Below, piece by piece: positions 22,514-33,620 of a stretch of 64,000 nt of DNA (position 1 is the stretch's first letter; each line of letters begins with the position of its first letter). The stretch comes from Episyrphus balteatus (Eukaryota; Arthropoda; Insecta; Diptera; Syrphidae). The stretch covers positions 79,182,253-79,246,252 of the forward strand of contig NC_079135.1 of assembly GCF_945859705.1 (NCBI RefSeq), read 5' to 3'. The notes beneath the pieces are model-generated. The model had not been told where the DNA came from and searched no databases. It saw only the letters and a program-made list of their open reading frames with translations. The translations under genes were made by a program, and so were the position numbers.

Positions 22514-23744
22514 TAATTTGTATTTCGCATTTAAAAAATCCATTTAACTTTCGTTTTAATTTTTTCAGGAGTTCAAAAACGGAAACGGCAATTTGTTTGT
22601 ATTTCTAGAGTTCTTGGTGATTAAACTTCTGAAGATAAAATAGGGATATAAGATACAAATTCTGTTTGTGTTGTTATTTAACTTTTATTAAGAGGATAAT
22701 TCTCACCCAAGTCAGTCGTAAGTCTAACTTTGGCAACTTTTTAAAAATTGTAAACAAAAGGGCAAGTTTAGAAATAATAATGAACCAGTGTTAACCCCTT
22801 CTAACCTAAGATCGCAAATTTTAAAATTAATAATGTCAATCGACTTGCCTTTAACTATAATAAAACACATAATTTTTAAAAATTCAATATCTTCATTATT
22901 TACTTATTATTATTATTATTTAGTTACTAGTTTACCCCACCCGCTTCGCTGAGTGCAGTTATGAAAAAAATTGAATCTGTGTGAAAACAATTTAAAGCCA
23001 AAAAAGTGAATTTATTTTTACTGCAGTGAACATTCTCAATTTATTCTAATGTTTTTTGGTTAGATCAATACCTCATATTTTCAACAATGGACTTTGCGCT
23101 TTATTTATGGTTAAAGTGCATGCAAGATGAACAGTAAATCAAAAAGCAAGTTTAAATTCGATGAATCAAAATTTTTGTCTTTGAATTTTTCACACAAAAT
23201 GGTAGCTTCAATCAGAGTTGGCATCAAAGTCTTTACGGTAAGTCTGGTACCATTACAAAGTTTAAGTTGATTGATATTCCGAAGCAATATAATTGGCGCT
23301 CCTATTGCGTCGGGTAATTAACTATATCGTTTTCACTTGTAATTGTGTCAACTGATTTGTGTAGACTAAAAATTGTGCATACATATCACACAAAAATGTT
23401 ACTATGATTTTTAAAAACATTTTTATTTTTAATTTTCCTTTATGCTTGGAAACACAGTTTGAATCAATTCATTACTCGAACTTGCATTATAATAAAAATT
23501 CATTCGTAGTGTAGTTTGGCCTTCAGAATCAAGTGGCATTATTTTCCATTACCAATGTCTAATAATAATTACTTAGAAAACTCTGCCGCTGATATAGAAT
23601 ATAGAACAATATTCGTGTGTAAATAACACAAATATAGTTCCAATATTTTTTGACTTTCTCGCAAATTCATCAAGGTGAAATCTAAAGCTTCAACTGATTT
23701 TAAGTGCGCCATTGTGCTCTCATCCACATAATAACCTAACACTG

Positions 23745-24299
23745 CACTGTGGGTACCCTCCCATACAAAGTGCGGTCAAAAAAATAATTACCATTTTTTT
23801 AATGAAACGCCTGTATTATGACTTTATATGATTTATTATTGCAAAATAATACATAAAGTCGATTTCTTAAGTTTTTTGTTATTTGAAAAAAAAAAAAAAA
23901 AAATGGTTAATGCCAGGAATCGAACCTAACTGTCAGTCGTGCACCACTTTACCCTTACCCTCTACGTCAGTCTTTTATAAAAATAATAGTGCCAATAAGG
24001 CAATCTTTTAGTTTTAAGTTGAAACTTTTTTTTCAGTGTAGGGTCATCTAAACTCGTATTTCTCGAAAAGGGGAAAAAACTGCCCTATTATTTCGGAAGG
24101 TAGGACTGCAGCGATAAGCAAGCTGTACTTTTTTTATATATTGAATTTGAATGGCTATTAAGAAATGAAAAAAAGGTGTAACCGTCTAACTTTTTTTGGT
24201 TTTGGTTTGAAGGCAGATTGTAAAACATTGTTTAATCATTGCATTTTAAAAACTGACATTTACTTTTTTTATTTTTGACCTATGGCGGTACCCACTGTG
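23745..24299. mobile_element. 555 bp element inserted in Helitron A, CACTG target duplication
   Basis: Terminal inverted repeats CACTGTGGGTACC / GGTACCCACTGTG are exact for 13 bp. They are flanked by CACTG on both sides (23740-23744 and 24300-24304). Excising it with one CACTG rejoins the Helitron helicase sequence KVLQQC to ...MW-DESTMAH (one base of slippage remains), which confirms the boundaries. It contains a poly(A/T) run and a tRNA-like B box. The superfamily is unclear because the duplication overlaps the sequence of the terminus itself. Confidence 0.8.
23905..23975 (-). repeat. tRNA-like (SINE-like) segment with a consensus B box
   Basis: The minus strand reads GTGGTGCACGACTGACAGTT, then AGGTTCGATTCCTGGC, then AACCATTTTTTT. 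GGTTCGATTCC is a perfect polymerase III B box, and the upstream stretch resembles a tRNA D/anticodon region. No acceptor stem can be folded, so it is not a tRNA gene. It lies inside the 23745-24299 element. Confidence 0.5.
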
Positions 24300-25083
24300 C
24301 ACTGTTGCAAAACTTTGGTCATTGTCAATTCTATTGAAATATTTACAACATGAAGATGTTTCTAAGGCAACTTAAGAGCAGAGTGAGAGTTACCATTTGA
24401 TAACGTTACATTAATTCCAAAAGAAGCCATAGCCAGTGCCTTTTTATTTTTTAGAAGTTGATATGAATGATAGCAAAAATGTTTTCACCTTACCATCAGG
24501 AACCAAGGGCATATGAAAAACACAAACACAAACCCAAACTCTGAATGATCACACCTTGAATTGTTTCGTGCACATACTATTGTTGACTACCTATTTAATT
24601 TCGGCACATTAGTTTACGCAAACATTTTTAATTTAATGCAATCGTCCTTTCACTCGATCAAGAGAATCTTGCTCTGCACGGTTTGGAGCAACCATTCCAA
24701 GATGTGCCCGTGTTTTATTCGTAAAACCGAAGATTAGAACTTGATTATACATTTCATGGTTGTATTGCAAATGTGGATTAAATGTCACACTACGCTTTCG
24801 ATATGCTATATCAGGCTTTAAACGATAATAATAATTATTTGGAAAGCCTGTCATAATAAATTTGTTTACAAATTAAGCTTAGTTAAAAATTTTAAAAAGA
24901 GAGAGTGTTTCTTCACTCGTACAAATTGACATCTATGTTAAGATGGGAGAAAAGGTATTATTTTTTTTGTAGCTAACCCCCACCCGCTTCGCTGAGTGTA
25001 CTTTTTAAAAAAATAGAACCTGTTTGAAAATACATTTAAACCGAAAAAACTGGTTTATTGTAATGAACATTAATCAATTTATT

Positions 25084-25590
25084 GTAATTTATGCAGTTAT
25101 TGGACATTGTTGATGGAATAGCGGCACTTGATTCGGAAGGTCGAATTACACTTCAAAACAATTTTTTCAATGTAAATTCAAAAAATGAATTGATTCAGAA
25201 TGTATTTCCAAGTATAAAGACAAATTACAAAAATCATACTTGGCTGAGTGAACGTTCAATAATGGCTGGTACAAAGGGCCTGGCTACACAGTGTTGTGCC
25301 CAATCACGTTCCTATTCACATTTTTTAGGAACAAACGTCAAAAAGATGAAAATTATCACCCCTCTTGCCTACAACCTGACTGGTTAGGCGATTGAAAAAT
25401 CACCTTGTAGCCCGGTACAAATAAAAATGTTTCTGAAATCAATGCAACAATTTTATAATTATTATAAATAATTATAAATGCACAATGTTTTGCCTACAAA
25501 TCGGTTGACCTTATCACAAATGAAAGCAATGTATCAAATTACCAAACGGAGTTTTTGAATTCATTGGATATACCAGGACTTTAATGTATC
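25084..25590 (+). pseudogene. Inverted helicase segment inside Helitron B
   Basis: On the plus strand, opposite to the rest of copy B, the sequence encodes LLDIVDGIAALDSEGRITLQ, NELIQNVFPSIKTNYKNHTW, LSERSIMAGT, then (after a MITE) NKNVSEINATIL and SVDLITNESNVSNYQTEFLN followed by SLDIPG. These are consecutive motifs of the Helitron helicase C-terminal half. Because the flanking Helitron DNA, including the 3' end at 24973-25080, runs the other way, an internal inversion is the simplest reading; a second insertion of opposite polarity is the alternative. The stretch 25590-26050 between it and the minus-strand helicase is not identified. Confidence 0.75.
25276..25412. mobile_element. 137 bp hAT-type MITE with 8 bp target duplication
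   Basis: It is flanked by GGTACAAA (25268-25275 and 25413-25420). Ends are GGGC(CTG)GCTACA at the left and, inverted, GGGCTACAAGG at the right; the left end appears to carry a few extra bases. Removing the element and one GGTACAAA restores the helicase reading frame ...SIMAGT-NKNVSEINATIL, which fixes the boundaries. An 8 bp duplication is the hAT hallmark. A relative is at 2759-3220. Confidence 0.8.
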
Positions 25591-26824
25591 AAAAAGCCTT
25601 GCCATAACTTTATGGTAAGGACCCAGTCTTGCATAGATATAGATGCTTCGAGTCTCGAGCCTATTCTGAAATCGTAGAATCAAAACATTTCCAAGCTCCT
25701 TTTGTTTTGGTCTGGCGTTTTCCACAATATAAAAAGAACCTCATCCTTTTCCTGAAATAGCAGCACAGCCAATAATGATCAGAGGATGTTTTTTTATTTG
25801 ATTAACGTACTTGCCTGGTCTTATACGAAAAAAAAAACTACTCCAAATCTTAGAAAATTACGTACTATCCAGACGATCAGAGCTTCTATGTTTATGCAAA
25901 ATGCGATCCTTGCCATTAAAGTTAAGCATGTCACGTTATTCCTCGGTACAAAAAAATTAAGTATTGGACCGGTCTGGTAATTATCCGGGCGTGAATTCCA
26001 TAGGAAACGTCTTTTAGAGCTTATCCCCTATTGTACGTTATTTTGTATCAAAAAGTATGAATTCTTTGACTTTTTTTAAGTCAATCCGTATCTACATGAT
26101 AAGTGCAAGTAAATGGGACGACAAAAACTTTGAAAATTCAGCAACATGAACCAAAAAATTGTATTTTGTTCGATTGGCCCTAATAATATGGCAAGGTACT
26201 GTAGGTGTTTCATAAACCTGCATATTCAAAGGCAATTTAAGAACCGAGTGTGCTGTACGGCCACCATCTAATAACATGGCTGCAATTTCCAGAGCCAATG
26301 CTATTTTATTTTCAGATAGTATTTATGCTAAAAGTAATGATATCAAAAATGTTTTCCCGTACCATCGGGTGCATCTAAGAAATACAAACCACAACTCTGA
26401 TTGATGACACCTTGCATAATAGTGTCATACTTCGGGAATTGGTTTGCACAAATATTCTTAATTCAACGCAATTGTATTGCCTTCCGCGTAGTATTTCTTG
26501 ATCAAGAACATCTTGCTCTTCACGATTTGGAGCAACCAATCCTAATTGTGCCAATGCTTTATTCGCATATACATTTTTTCATTTGTGTAATCCAAATGTG
26601 GATTTAATGTCACACGGCGCATTCGGTGTATCTAATCCTAATCACGGAAATTATGCTAAAGTTCGAGTGGATTTGGAGGATTAGATGTGATTATATTACT
26701 GAGAACAATACGATGTGGCGAAGACAAAACAAATGCACCAGGAAGCGTTGAGTCCCAATAAGTGTCTGCTTCAAGTAAATTCAAACGTTGACAGGCATCA
26801 CAGACAGACTATAAACAATAATAA

Positions 26825-27471
26825 CACTGGTTAACAAAATTAAACTTTTTTTTGTTGCCGAAACAAAAATATACTTTTCTGAAGGTTTTCGATGTGCTGA
26901 ATTCGAATCCGAAGTCAAAAAAAATTAATCAGCTTCCGTTTTTGAAATATTACCGTTAGAAAATACAGCACTTCGGACCTTATTCTTTTATATATTCAAA
27001 ATTGTTTAAGCATATTTAGTAACGGTTTTTATAAGAACTATTTACCGCCTTTTTAAATCTGTTTAAATCTTTCCCATATCTTTTTTCTGCCCGAGATATC
27101 CTCAGTTGTTTGGTATTTTTATAAATTTTATGACGTCATTATCTTCTTTATGATATATGAAGCCAAACCCACTGACTTCAGTTTAAGATATCTCGGGCAA
27201 TACAAAAGATATTGAAAAGATTTAAACAGGTATCGAAAGATGAAAAACAGTTCTTATAGAAACCGTTACTATATATGCTCAAACAATTTTCCTTATACAA
27301 AAGAATAATATCCGGAGAACTCAAAAAAACGTTTTTTTGCATTTTCTAGCGGTAATATCTCAAAAACGGGAGCTGATTGGTTGTTTTTGACTTCGGATTC
27401 GAGCTCAGCACACCGAAAACCTTCAGAAAAGTATATTTTTGTTTCGGCAACAAAACCCTTGTAAACCAGTG
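26825..27471. mobile_element. 647 bp foldback element inserted in Helitron B, TAA target duplication
   Basis: The ends CACTGGTTAACAAAA / (inverted) CACTGGTTTACAAGG are flanked by TAA (26822-26824 and 27472-27474). The arms pair for roughly 250 bp through GCCGAAACAAAAATATACTT and AACGGTTT(C/T)TAT. The unoccupied site is visible in Helitron A near 24815-24845 (ATAATAATAATTATTTGG). A half copy is at 55610-55730. Confidence 0.85.
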
Positions 27472-27729
27472 TAATTATTTTGAAAGCCTGTCTAAATATA
27501 TTTTTTTTACAAATAAAGCTTAGTTAAACTTTTTAAAAAGCAAGAGTGTTTTTTCACTCGTACAAATTGACAGCTATGTGAAAGTGGTAGAAAAGGTATT
27601 ATTTTTTTTTGATACAAACCATCTACATATTTATACCTTTCAAACAAACAAAAAATTACTAAAATCGGACCAGCCAAACGCGAGTTTATCGGCCACACAC
27701 ACTTAACGAACTCATTTTTATATATAAGA

Positions 27730-28012
27730 TTTCGAAATTTACGGAGTTAAAAAATAAGTTTAAATATTTTTTTTTTGTATATTTATGCAAAATTCAAACA
27801 AAAAACTATGTAATATTTATTTTTAGACACATTCCTAAAATTCAAAAATAAAACCCCGTTAGTTTATGCAAGAAAAATATTTTTTCTGAATTTCGTAGTT
27901 TTTACACAAAATTGCTTGTTTTCAAAAAAGGCCGAACTTTCAATATTAACTGCCAATTAAAAAGTATTGGTGCTATTTATTATAAACATGGTTTACTATT
28001 TCGATAAAGCAA
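27730..28012. other. Short AT-rich spacer
   Basis: Between the Helitron 5' end and the next MITE; nothing recognised. Confidence 0.5.
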
Positions 28013-28014
28013 TA

Positions 28015-28242
28015 GGGTAGAGTTGCCTATTTGCGGCCGTCTCCAGTTACCGGCCACCTTTCGGAAAATCGTTATAACTAGTGATTTCAAAGGGGTTTAT
28101 TCCAAATTTTCACTCTTATGCTGTTCTAACATAACAGCATAAGAGCAACATTTTGGAATCAACCCTACCAAATCATTAGTTATAACGATTTTCCGAAAGG
28201 TGGCCGGAAACTGGAGACCGCCGCAAATAGGCAACTCTAGCC
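28015..28242. mobile_element. 228 bp palindromic MITE with TA target duplication (Tc1/mariner-like), copy 1
   Basis: Arms of about 105 bp begin GGGTAGAGTTGCCTATTTGC and contain GGCCGTCTCCAGTTACCGGC and AAAATCGTTATAACTA. They meet around AACATAACAGCATAAGAG and are flanked by TA on each side. A second copy is at 32325-32559. A TA duplication suggests mobilisation by a Tc1/mariner transposase. Confidence 0.85.
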
Positions 28243-31200
28243 TATCTAAAAAATATGTTATAAGCTTTAAAAGAAGAAAAATATACTTTTTGCAACTTTT
28301 GCGGGTTTTTTGTTGGTTTGTAACAGATATGTTACATTGGGCTACAAGGGGTTAAATCATACAATTTTGTTTAAGGTTCTCAATTAAATGTAATGTAAAC
28401 AAATTTAACTTTGAAAGAAATAATAATTTGAACCAAACTTTAATCGCATTTTCTGGAAAACTATAACTTCTGGCTAAACCCTCCTATTTGAAGTTTTAGT
28501 GCTTGGAGTTTAAAAATGTATGGACAGGGGAACAAACACACTGGTAGGTATAAAGTAGGGTTTATTTCTAAATTTCACAAGAACCTTATTTAATCGAAAA
28601 CCGTTATGATTCGAAGTGAAAGAGTACCCAACACTGAGAGGCAAAAGAGTTCCATTCAACCATTTTCAAGTTTGAAATTTATTTTGGAACACTCTGTATT
28701 TATGTTGATAGAGCTTGTAAAAACGATTTTAGATTTTGAATTATGCATTCAGATTTCACAACAACGCAGTCGACATTAACAAACTTGCATGCGTGGTAAT
28801 ATGCGATTTTGAAGTATGAAGTAGGTTCTGTGCCCATACCATTTGCAGAAGCTCATACAGAACTAGTTCGTCCCACTAAAGCAAGTACATGTGACTTACT
28901 CATCCACTTAAAATTTGTATAATATTTTTTCCCTTTGATATTCATTTCCATTCTAAAAAAAAACGCCCTATCTATATTTTGCACACTGCGTCAATCCTTT
29001 CCTCTGGCCTTCAAAAACACTCTGCCAAAACCCATTAACGGATACCTACACTCATGTTAGATATGTACTGTATACCTTATTCTGCTTTATCCACTTGTAT
29101 GAACAAAATACAAAAAACAAAAACCAACATAAGTCTCTTTTAAGCCCAAAAACATTTTCATGAAGATAATTGACTTGATAAACTATTCAGCAGATAAAAC
29201 ATAAAAGTATGCACAGAGACGTTATTATTCCTTCATGATTTTGTTCCAAAAGGTCATTGCATAGGAAATTTTTGCTGCCTATTGTATATGTGGATGAGAG
29301 ATACATACATACATACTTTATATTTAAGAACAAGGAGTGGGTGTTTTGGCCTTTTAACACCCCATCGCACAGAGTACCATTTTAACCCACTGATAGACAG
29401 AAACTTGAATGAATATAAAAAAAAGGAGCTTTCCTTCCACAACGAAGAACCGAAAGGAACGAAGAACCACACTGCCAGGACATTATCGCCAGATACAGAT
29501 AGTAAAAATAAAACCCCCTCACAATAAAAAAAAAAAAGTTATTTCCAGTGCGCCAACTCTGTAGCCACAGAACGCGTTTGAAGTTTTCATTCAAAGAAGG
29601 ATAATCAAGAGAGAACTCCTGCGATTATATAGGGAAAATGGCGCTGGAACACTACTTGTGAAAATCTTCCTTGTTCGTGAAAAAATATATTTTTACTTTT
29701 AATCAATACAAAAAATAAAATCGTAAAAAAAATATTATTCTCCCCTTTGAGTGTTTTAAGTTTTAATTAAAAAAAAATCTAATTTTAAACAAGAGAAAAT
29801 TCAATTGAAAAATACTAAAAAAAATTAAATAAAAAAAAACATGTATATATTGTATATGTTAAAGAATAGAAAGAAAGAAAAAGTGAATTTGTTCATTTAG
29901 CTTGTTAAGCTACGTGTTGATTGGAATATAGTTTTTTTTTTGTTTGTTAAATTAATACAAAAAATAGTAGAAAAATAATGTTTTAAACTTTGTACCTATC
30001 GCAAAGAAAATTAAAACCAATCACTTAAGGATAAATCATACATTTCAGATGCAATTAAAATTTTTACACAAGAAAATGATGGATCTGTGAAGGATACATG
30101 AAAAATATTACCACTCATAAGCGACGATTGACAAACGACGACGCGACGCGACAACGGAAAGAGCACTCCATTAAGCTAAAGCAGTACCATTAAACACTAT
30201 TAAAGGTAATAAATAAATGGATAACATTAATTATTATGGTAATGGAATCCAGAGTTTAATTAAATTTCACCTATAAATCTTGTAATATCGTCCTTGGGTC
30301 TGGCTTGCTCTCTGGTGTTCCTATATTGTGTTTTATTGAGGTTACACGACGACTTGTAACTCCTATAAATCGTCTATACAACCGTTTCAGACTATATTAC
30401 TAGACCTGTTGATAAAGACTCTTTAGTCTTTTTTTTTATTTATGAACTTGTAGAATTATTTACTCTTTTTGTTTTGTTTTTTTTTTTTTCCATTTTGTTA
30501 ATCCTACAAAAAAAACCTGAAATCCTTTGTCATACAAGTGAGAATTTGCGTGTGTTAAAAGTCAATTATCCTTCAGGTTCAGGTCGGGGCTTGTATAGGT
30601 TGTGTATGTGGACTTGCTGCTGCAATGTACATGACATTACATAACGAAATAATGGGAATAAAGGACATCAAGGTTAAGTGTTTTTTTTTTTTTTTTTTTT
30701 TTTTTTTGGGAGAATGGCTTTGCCTTGGACAATTTTTGAATATCAAATTCTATCTTTTCGATGTCCAATTAAGTTGATTGGAACAAGCAACCAACAAAAT
30801 TGTATTCAAGAGCAGCTCTTTTGATAAGGGTTTGAGGTTTGGGGTTTTATTTAAAAATTAAAAAAAAAAAACGTCAAAATCAATTTCATAAATTAAATTT
30901 CGATTTTTGAGAAAGAAGACAAAAAAAAGGACTTTAATTTAAAACTGGGTCGCACGTAGTTATTTTGTCTGGTGGAAAATAAAATCAACACGTGAATTAT
31001 TTAAATAGAGGGTATAAAATTTCAATAAAAGTCATTGTTCGTGTAAAATAAAAGAAAGAAAAAAAAAAACAGTGAAATTAAAAAAAAAGTAACAAGTAAA
31101 CCGAAAATAAAATAAATACAATATAGCTCGAATTTTTCGTATAAAGCAAGGACATTTTGTTTGCTCAATAATAATATAATTGTCTTAAGATGTTTATCAA

Positions 31201-32322
31201 AATTGAAACGGGACAGGTGAATTGAATAGTATAATTAAGTTATGTTTATGCGGCATGTGAGGACATTGATAAATGAATAAGATTGATTGAAAATACACTG
31301 TCAGAAAAAACACGTTTAATTAAGGTGAAATAGTTGTGCATATATTTTAAGTTAATTAAAGTTGCATAATATTCATTTTTAGAAAAAAAAACTCGCATGA
31401 CGAAGAAAAATGTGATACAAAACCGACAGTAAAATGTCCTTCAACAAATGTGAATACTAAAAAGCAATAAAATTAGATTACTTATGTGTATGTATGTATT
31501 TCTTCACAAAATGCATGACTGTGGGTTATAGATTAAAACAAATTTTACTATAGAGTTTTAAGCAAAATTTTGGATGGATGAACAATTACAAATCATTTAT
31601 TTTCATGGATTCGATCAAGTTAAGAGTCATGGCTGATTTTAAGTCAATCTTCACTGAGAGCGTGCTTTAGCTCTACTATTAAATTGTACCTACCTCATTA
31701 TTTGGTGTGTAATTTTTTCACTAGGATTCCTCATATATTTTTAATAGGGTTTGAATCAGAAGGACGTGTGGGTAGTTTATTTAAATAGAGAAGTAAATTA
31801 TTTTGAGCATTGTGATGGTGATAGGTTCAATTTTTCTCAAGGCAATCGGAACCAAACTTATTTGGAAACATAATTTTTGATACTTTTGTTGGTTCAGTTG
31901 GCAAGTTGTTTTTTTTTTTTTGAATGACTGATCTTCTTTAATTTTCTTTTTTTTTTAAATCATAAGAAGTACTTTCTACGCAACAGAGTCATGCATTTAA
32001 CTTCTTTATATAAAAACTTATAAGTATATGATTTGACTGTCTGTCTGTTTCCCACACGTCTCCTATTTAGTTTCAGAAACATGCTCACTCGATTATTTTA
32101 TGGAAATGTTCTTGTTTTCGTTTCGCTTTTAAGTTATGAAAAAATTTTGAAATTAAATTCTTTGAAAAATATGATTTCAAGTAGGTACTAAATTAAAAAC
32201 CTAAAAATTCAATTTTTTTAACATTTTGATCTTGACTTATCTTTAGGCTCTTTTAAAGCATTTGTTAAAAGATGTTAAAATATAAGCAAAATTTTAAAAT
32301 ATGAGCAAAATTTTAAAATATG
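28243..32322. other. AT-rich DNA, possibly holding a 5' exon of the transporter gene
   Basis: No coding gene is recognised. A candidate noncoding exon is listed separately (about 29540-30204). Poly(T) of about 30 bases occurs at 30680-30707. Antiparallel open frames at 29254-29594 look like shadows without domain features. Confidence 0.45.
29540..30204 (+). other. Candidate noncoding first exon and promoter region of the SLC7A14-like gene
   Basis: Weak case. The transporter's first coding exon begins exactly at its ATG after an acceptor (40707-40708), so an upstream noncoding exon must exist. This stretch has a relatively CG-rich patch (GACGACGCGACGCGACAACG, about 30136-30156). It has a plausible donor TATTAAAG/GTAATA at 30204/30205 and TCATTC initiator-like sequence near 29589. 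Nothing else proves transcription. RNA reads joining 30204 to 40709 would decide. Confidence 0.2.
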
Positions 32323-32324
32323 TA

Positions 32325-32559
32325 GGGTAGAGTTGCCTATTTTCGGCCGTCTCCAGTTTCCGGCCACCTTTGGGAAAATCGTTATAACTAGGGATTTCGT
32401 AGTGTTTATTCCAAAACTTTGCTCTTATGCTGTTGTCTTATATGTTAGAACAGCACACGAGTTAAAATTTGGAATAAACCCCTTTGAAATCAGTAGTTAT
32501 AACGATTTTCCGAAAGGTGGCCGGTAACTGGAGACGGCCGCAAATAGGCAACTCTACCC
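32325..32559. mobile_element. 235 bp palindromic MITE with TA target duplication, copy 2
   Basis: Same family as 28015-28242: GGGTAGAGTTGCCTATTTTC at the left, GCAACTCTACCC at the right, flanked by TA (32323-32324 and 32560-32561). Its termini are the better preserved of the two copies. The open frame 32333-32527 lies wholly inside it and is incidental. Confidence 0.85.
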
Positions 32560-32699
32560 TAGTAGGTATTTTATTTTTTTGCCCATTCCTTATACCGTTT
32601 GCAAACGTGTATTTTCATCAAATTTATAATTCATATACATATACCTAGTATACCGTTTTATGGATATAAAATGTCATGAAAAATTTGCTAAGGCATATC

Positions 32700-32784
32700 A
32701 TTAAAGTGACATCGAATGATTCATGGACCACTATGGTGTATACGTAACATTTTTTTCTATAGAAAAACTTAAAGAGTTAATACA
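32700..32784 (+). repeat. Dispersed repeat with GGTGTATACGTAACATTTTT, copy 1
   Basis: It reads ...ACTATGGTGTATACGTAACA followed by TTTTTTTCTATAGAAAAACT and AAAGAGTTAATACA. It matches 37740-37825 closely and 16551-16570 weakly. It is interrupted at 32784 by the foldback element at 32785-33461. Confidence 0.6.
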
Positions 32785-33461
32785 AAGGAGAATGGGCATA
32801 TTGGACGTTTGGCGGCCAGTAATGAAATTGGTATCAAATGAAAGAACTATAACGTAGGAAAAATTTTTACTATGGCCGTTTCGTTGTATTGCATTTGGAA
32901 TGGAAGATATTGCAATATTAGTGTTGTTAATGCATAGAGCAATATGCGAAGGGCAAATTGAATTACTATTTTAATTAAATTATGAAATATGATTTTATGT
33001 CATTTTTTCTATGATTTAAAACCTCAATCTTGAATATCCGACCAATGGAACTCAAAATATTAGCTTTTTAAGCCAGCCACTTCAAGATTTTGTTTTTGAG
33101 TTTTCAAAAGGAAAAAACAAATAAAAAATTGAGAAAAAAGTCTTAAAATAGACTCGAAATTGATGTTTTAAAAAGCTAATATTTTGGGTTCTATTGGTTG
33201 GATATTCAAGATAAAGGTCTTCAGGCTCAGGGAAAATGACAGATTATCATATCTTGCACTTAAAATACACGTTCAATTTTAAACATTGAGACAATTTGCA
33301 TTAACTTTTAAATGCAAAAATGCATTTTATCGGTTTGTGAAAAACGTTAGAAGGACAAAACTTCTGCACAATGTATGTAAGACTTAACTACATCAAAAAA
33401 TAACAAAATCGTTCTTGGCCGCGGAACGTCCAAGTTCCATATGAAATTGCCCATTCTCCTT
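32785..33461. mobile_element. 677 bp inverted-repeat element, TACA target duplication
   Basis: Ends AAGGAGAATGGGCA / TGCCCATTCTCCTT are flanked by TACA (32781-32784 and 33462-33465). Inward, GGACGTTTGGCGGCC pairs with GGCCGCGGAACGTCC. A further inner pair, AATATCCGACCAATGGAACT against its complement, surrounds the centre. The repeat at 37740-37825 shows the unoccupied site (GCTAATATAAAATTACTA). No coding capacity. Confidence 0.8.
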
Positions 33462-33620
33462 TACAATTTATTATTTTTAAAATACAGATAAACCAAACTC
33501 TAAATCTACTTTAAAACGGAGGTCGACTTTAAAAAAATTTACAACAAGAGTCGACTTTTTGGTATTTTCGAACGGCTTAAAGTATATACTTTATCGTTAA
33601 AAAGGTCGTCTAACTTTAAG

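Larger units (their letters stand above)
22927..24962 (-). mobile_element. Helitron copy A, degenerate, interrupted
   Basis: Read on the minus strand, Helitron helicase motifs occur in order: HLQYNHEMYNQVLIFGF...AHLGMVAPNRAEQD (24633-24800), a decayed Walker A region (about 24490), KVLQQC (24306-24325) with DESTMAHLKSVEALDFTL (about 23640-23735), and IGAPIILLRNINQLKLCNGT with RLTVKTL...LIEATIL (about 23165-23310). The 3' end is GCGAAGCGGGTGGGGTAAACTAG (hairpin region plus CTAG) followed by T, so the terminus is 22927. The 5' end is missing: the copy stops in a poly(T) at about 24962, directly against copy B. Stops and frameshifts make it inactive. Confidence 0.85.
24973..27729 (-). mobile_element. 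Helitron copy B, near full length but rearranged
   Basis: The 5' end is TCTTATATATAAAAATGAGT at 27729, preceded by A, as expected for a Helitron insertion. It is followed by the familiar GTTTGGCTGGTCCGATTTT subterminal sequence. Minus-strand coding pieces: CDACQRLNLLEADTYWDSTL (about 26700-26810), a second block ending in GLVAPNREEQD-like sequence (about 26510-26560), YDTIMQGVINQSCGLYFLDA plus PDGTGKT Walker A (26330-26440) and LLDGGRTAHSVLKLPLNMQ (about 26215-26280). The 3' end carries GCGAAGCGGGTGGGGGTTAG near 24973. The helicase middle (25084-25590) is inverted. Frameshifts and two inserted elements make it dead. Confidence 0.85.
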
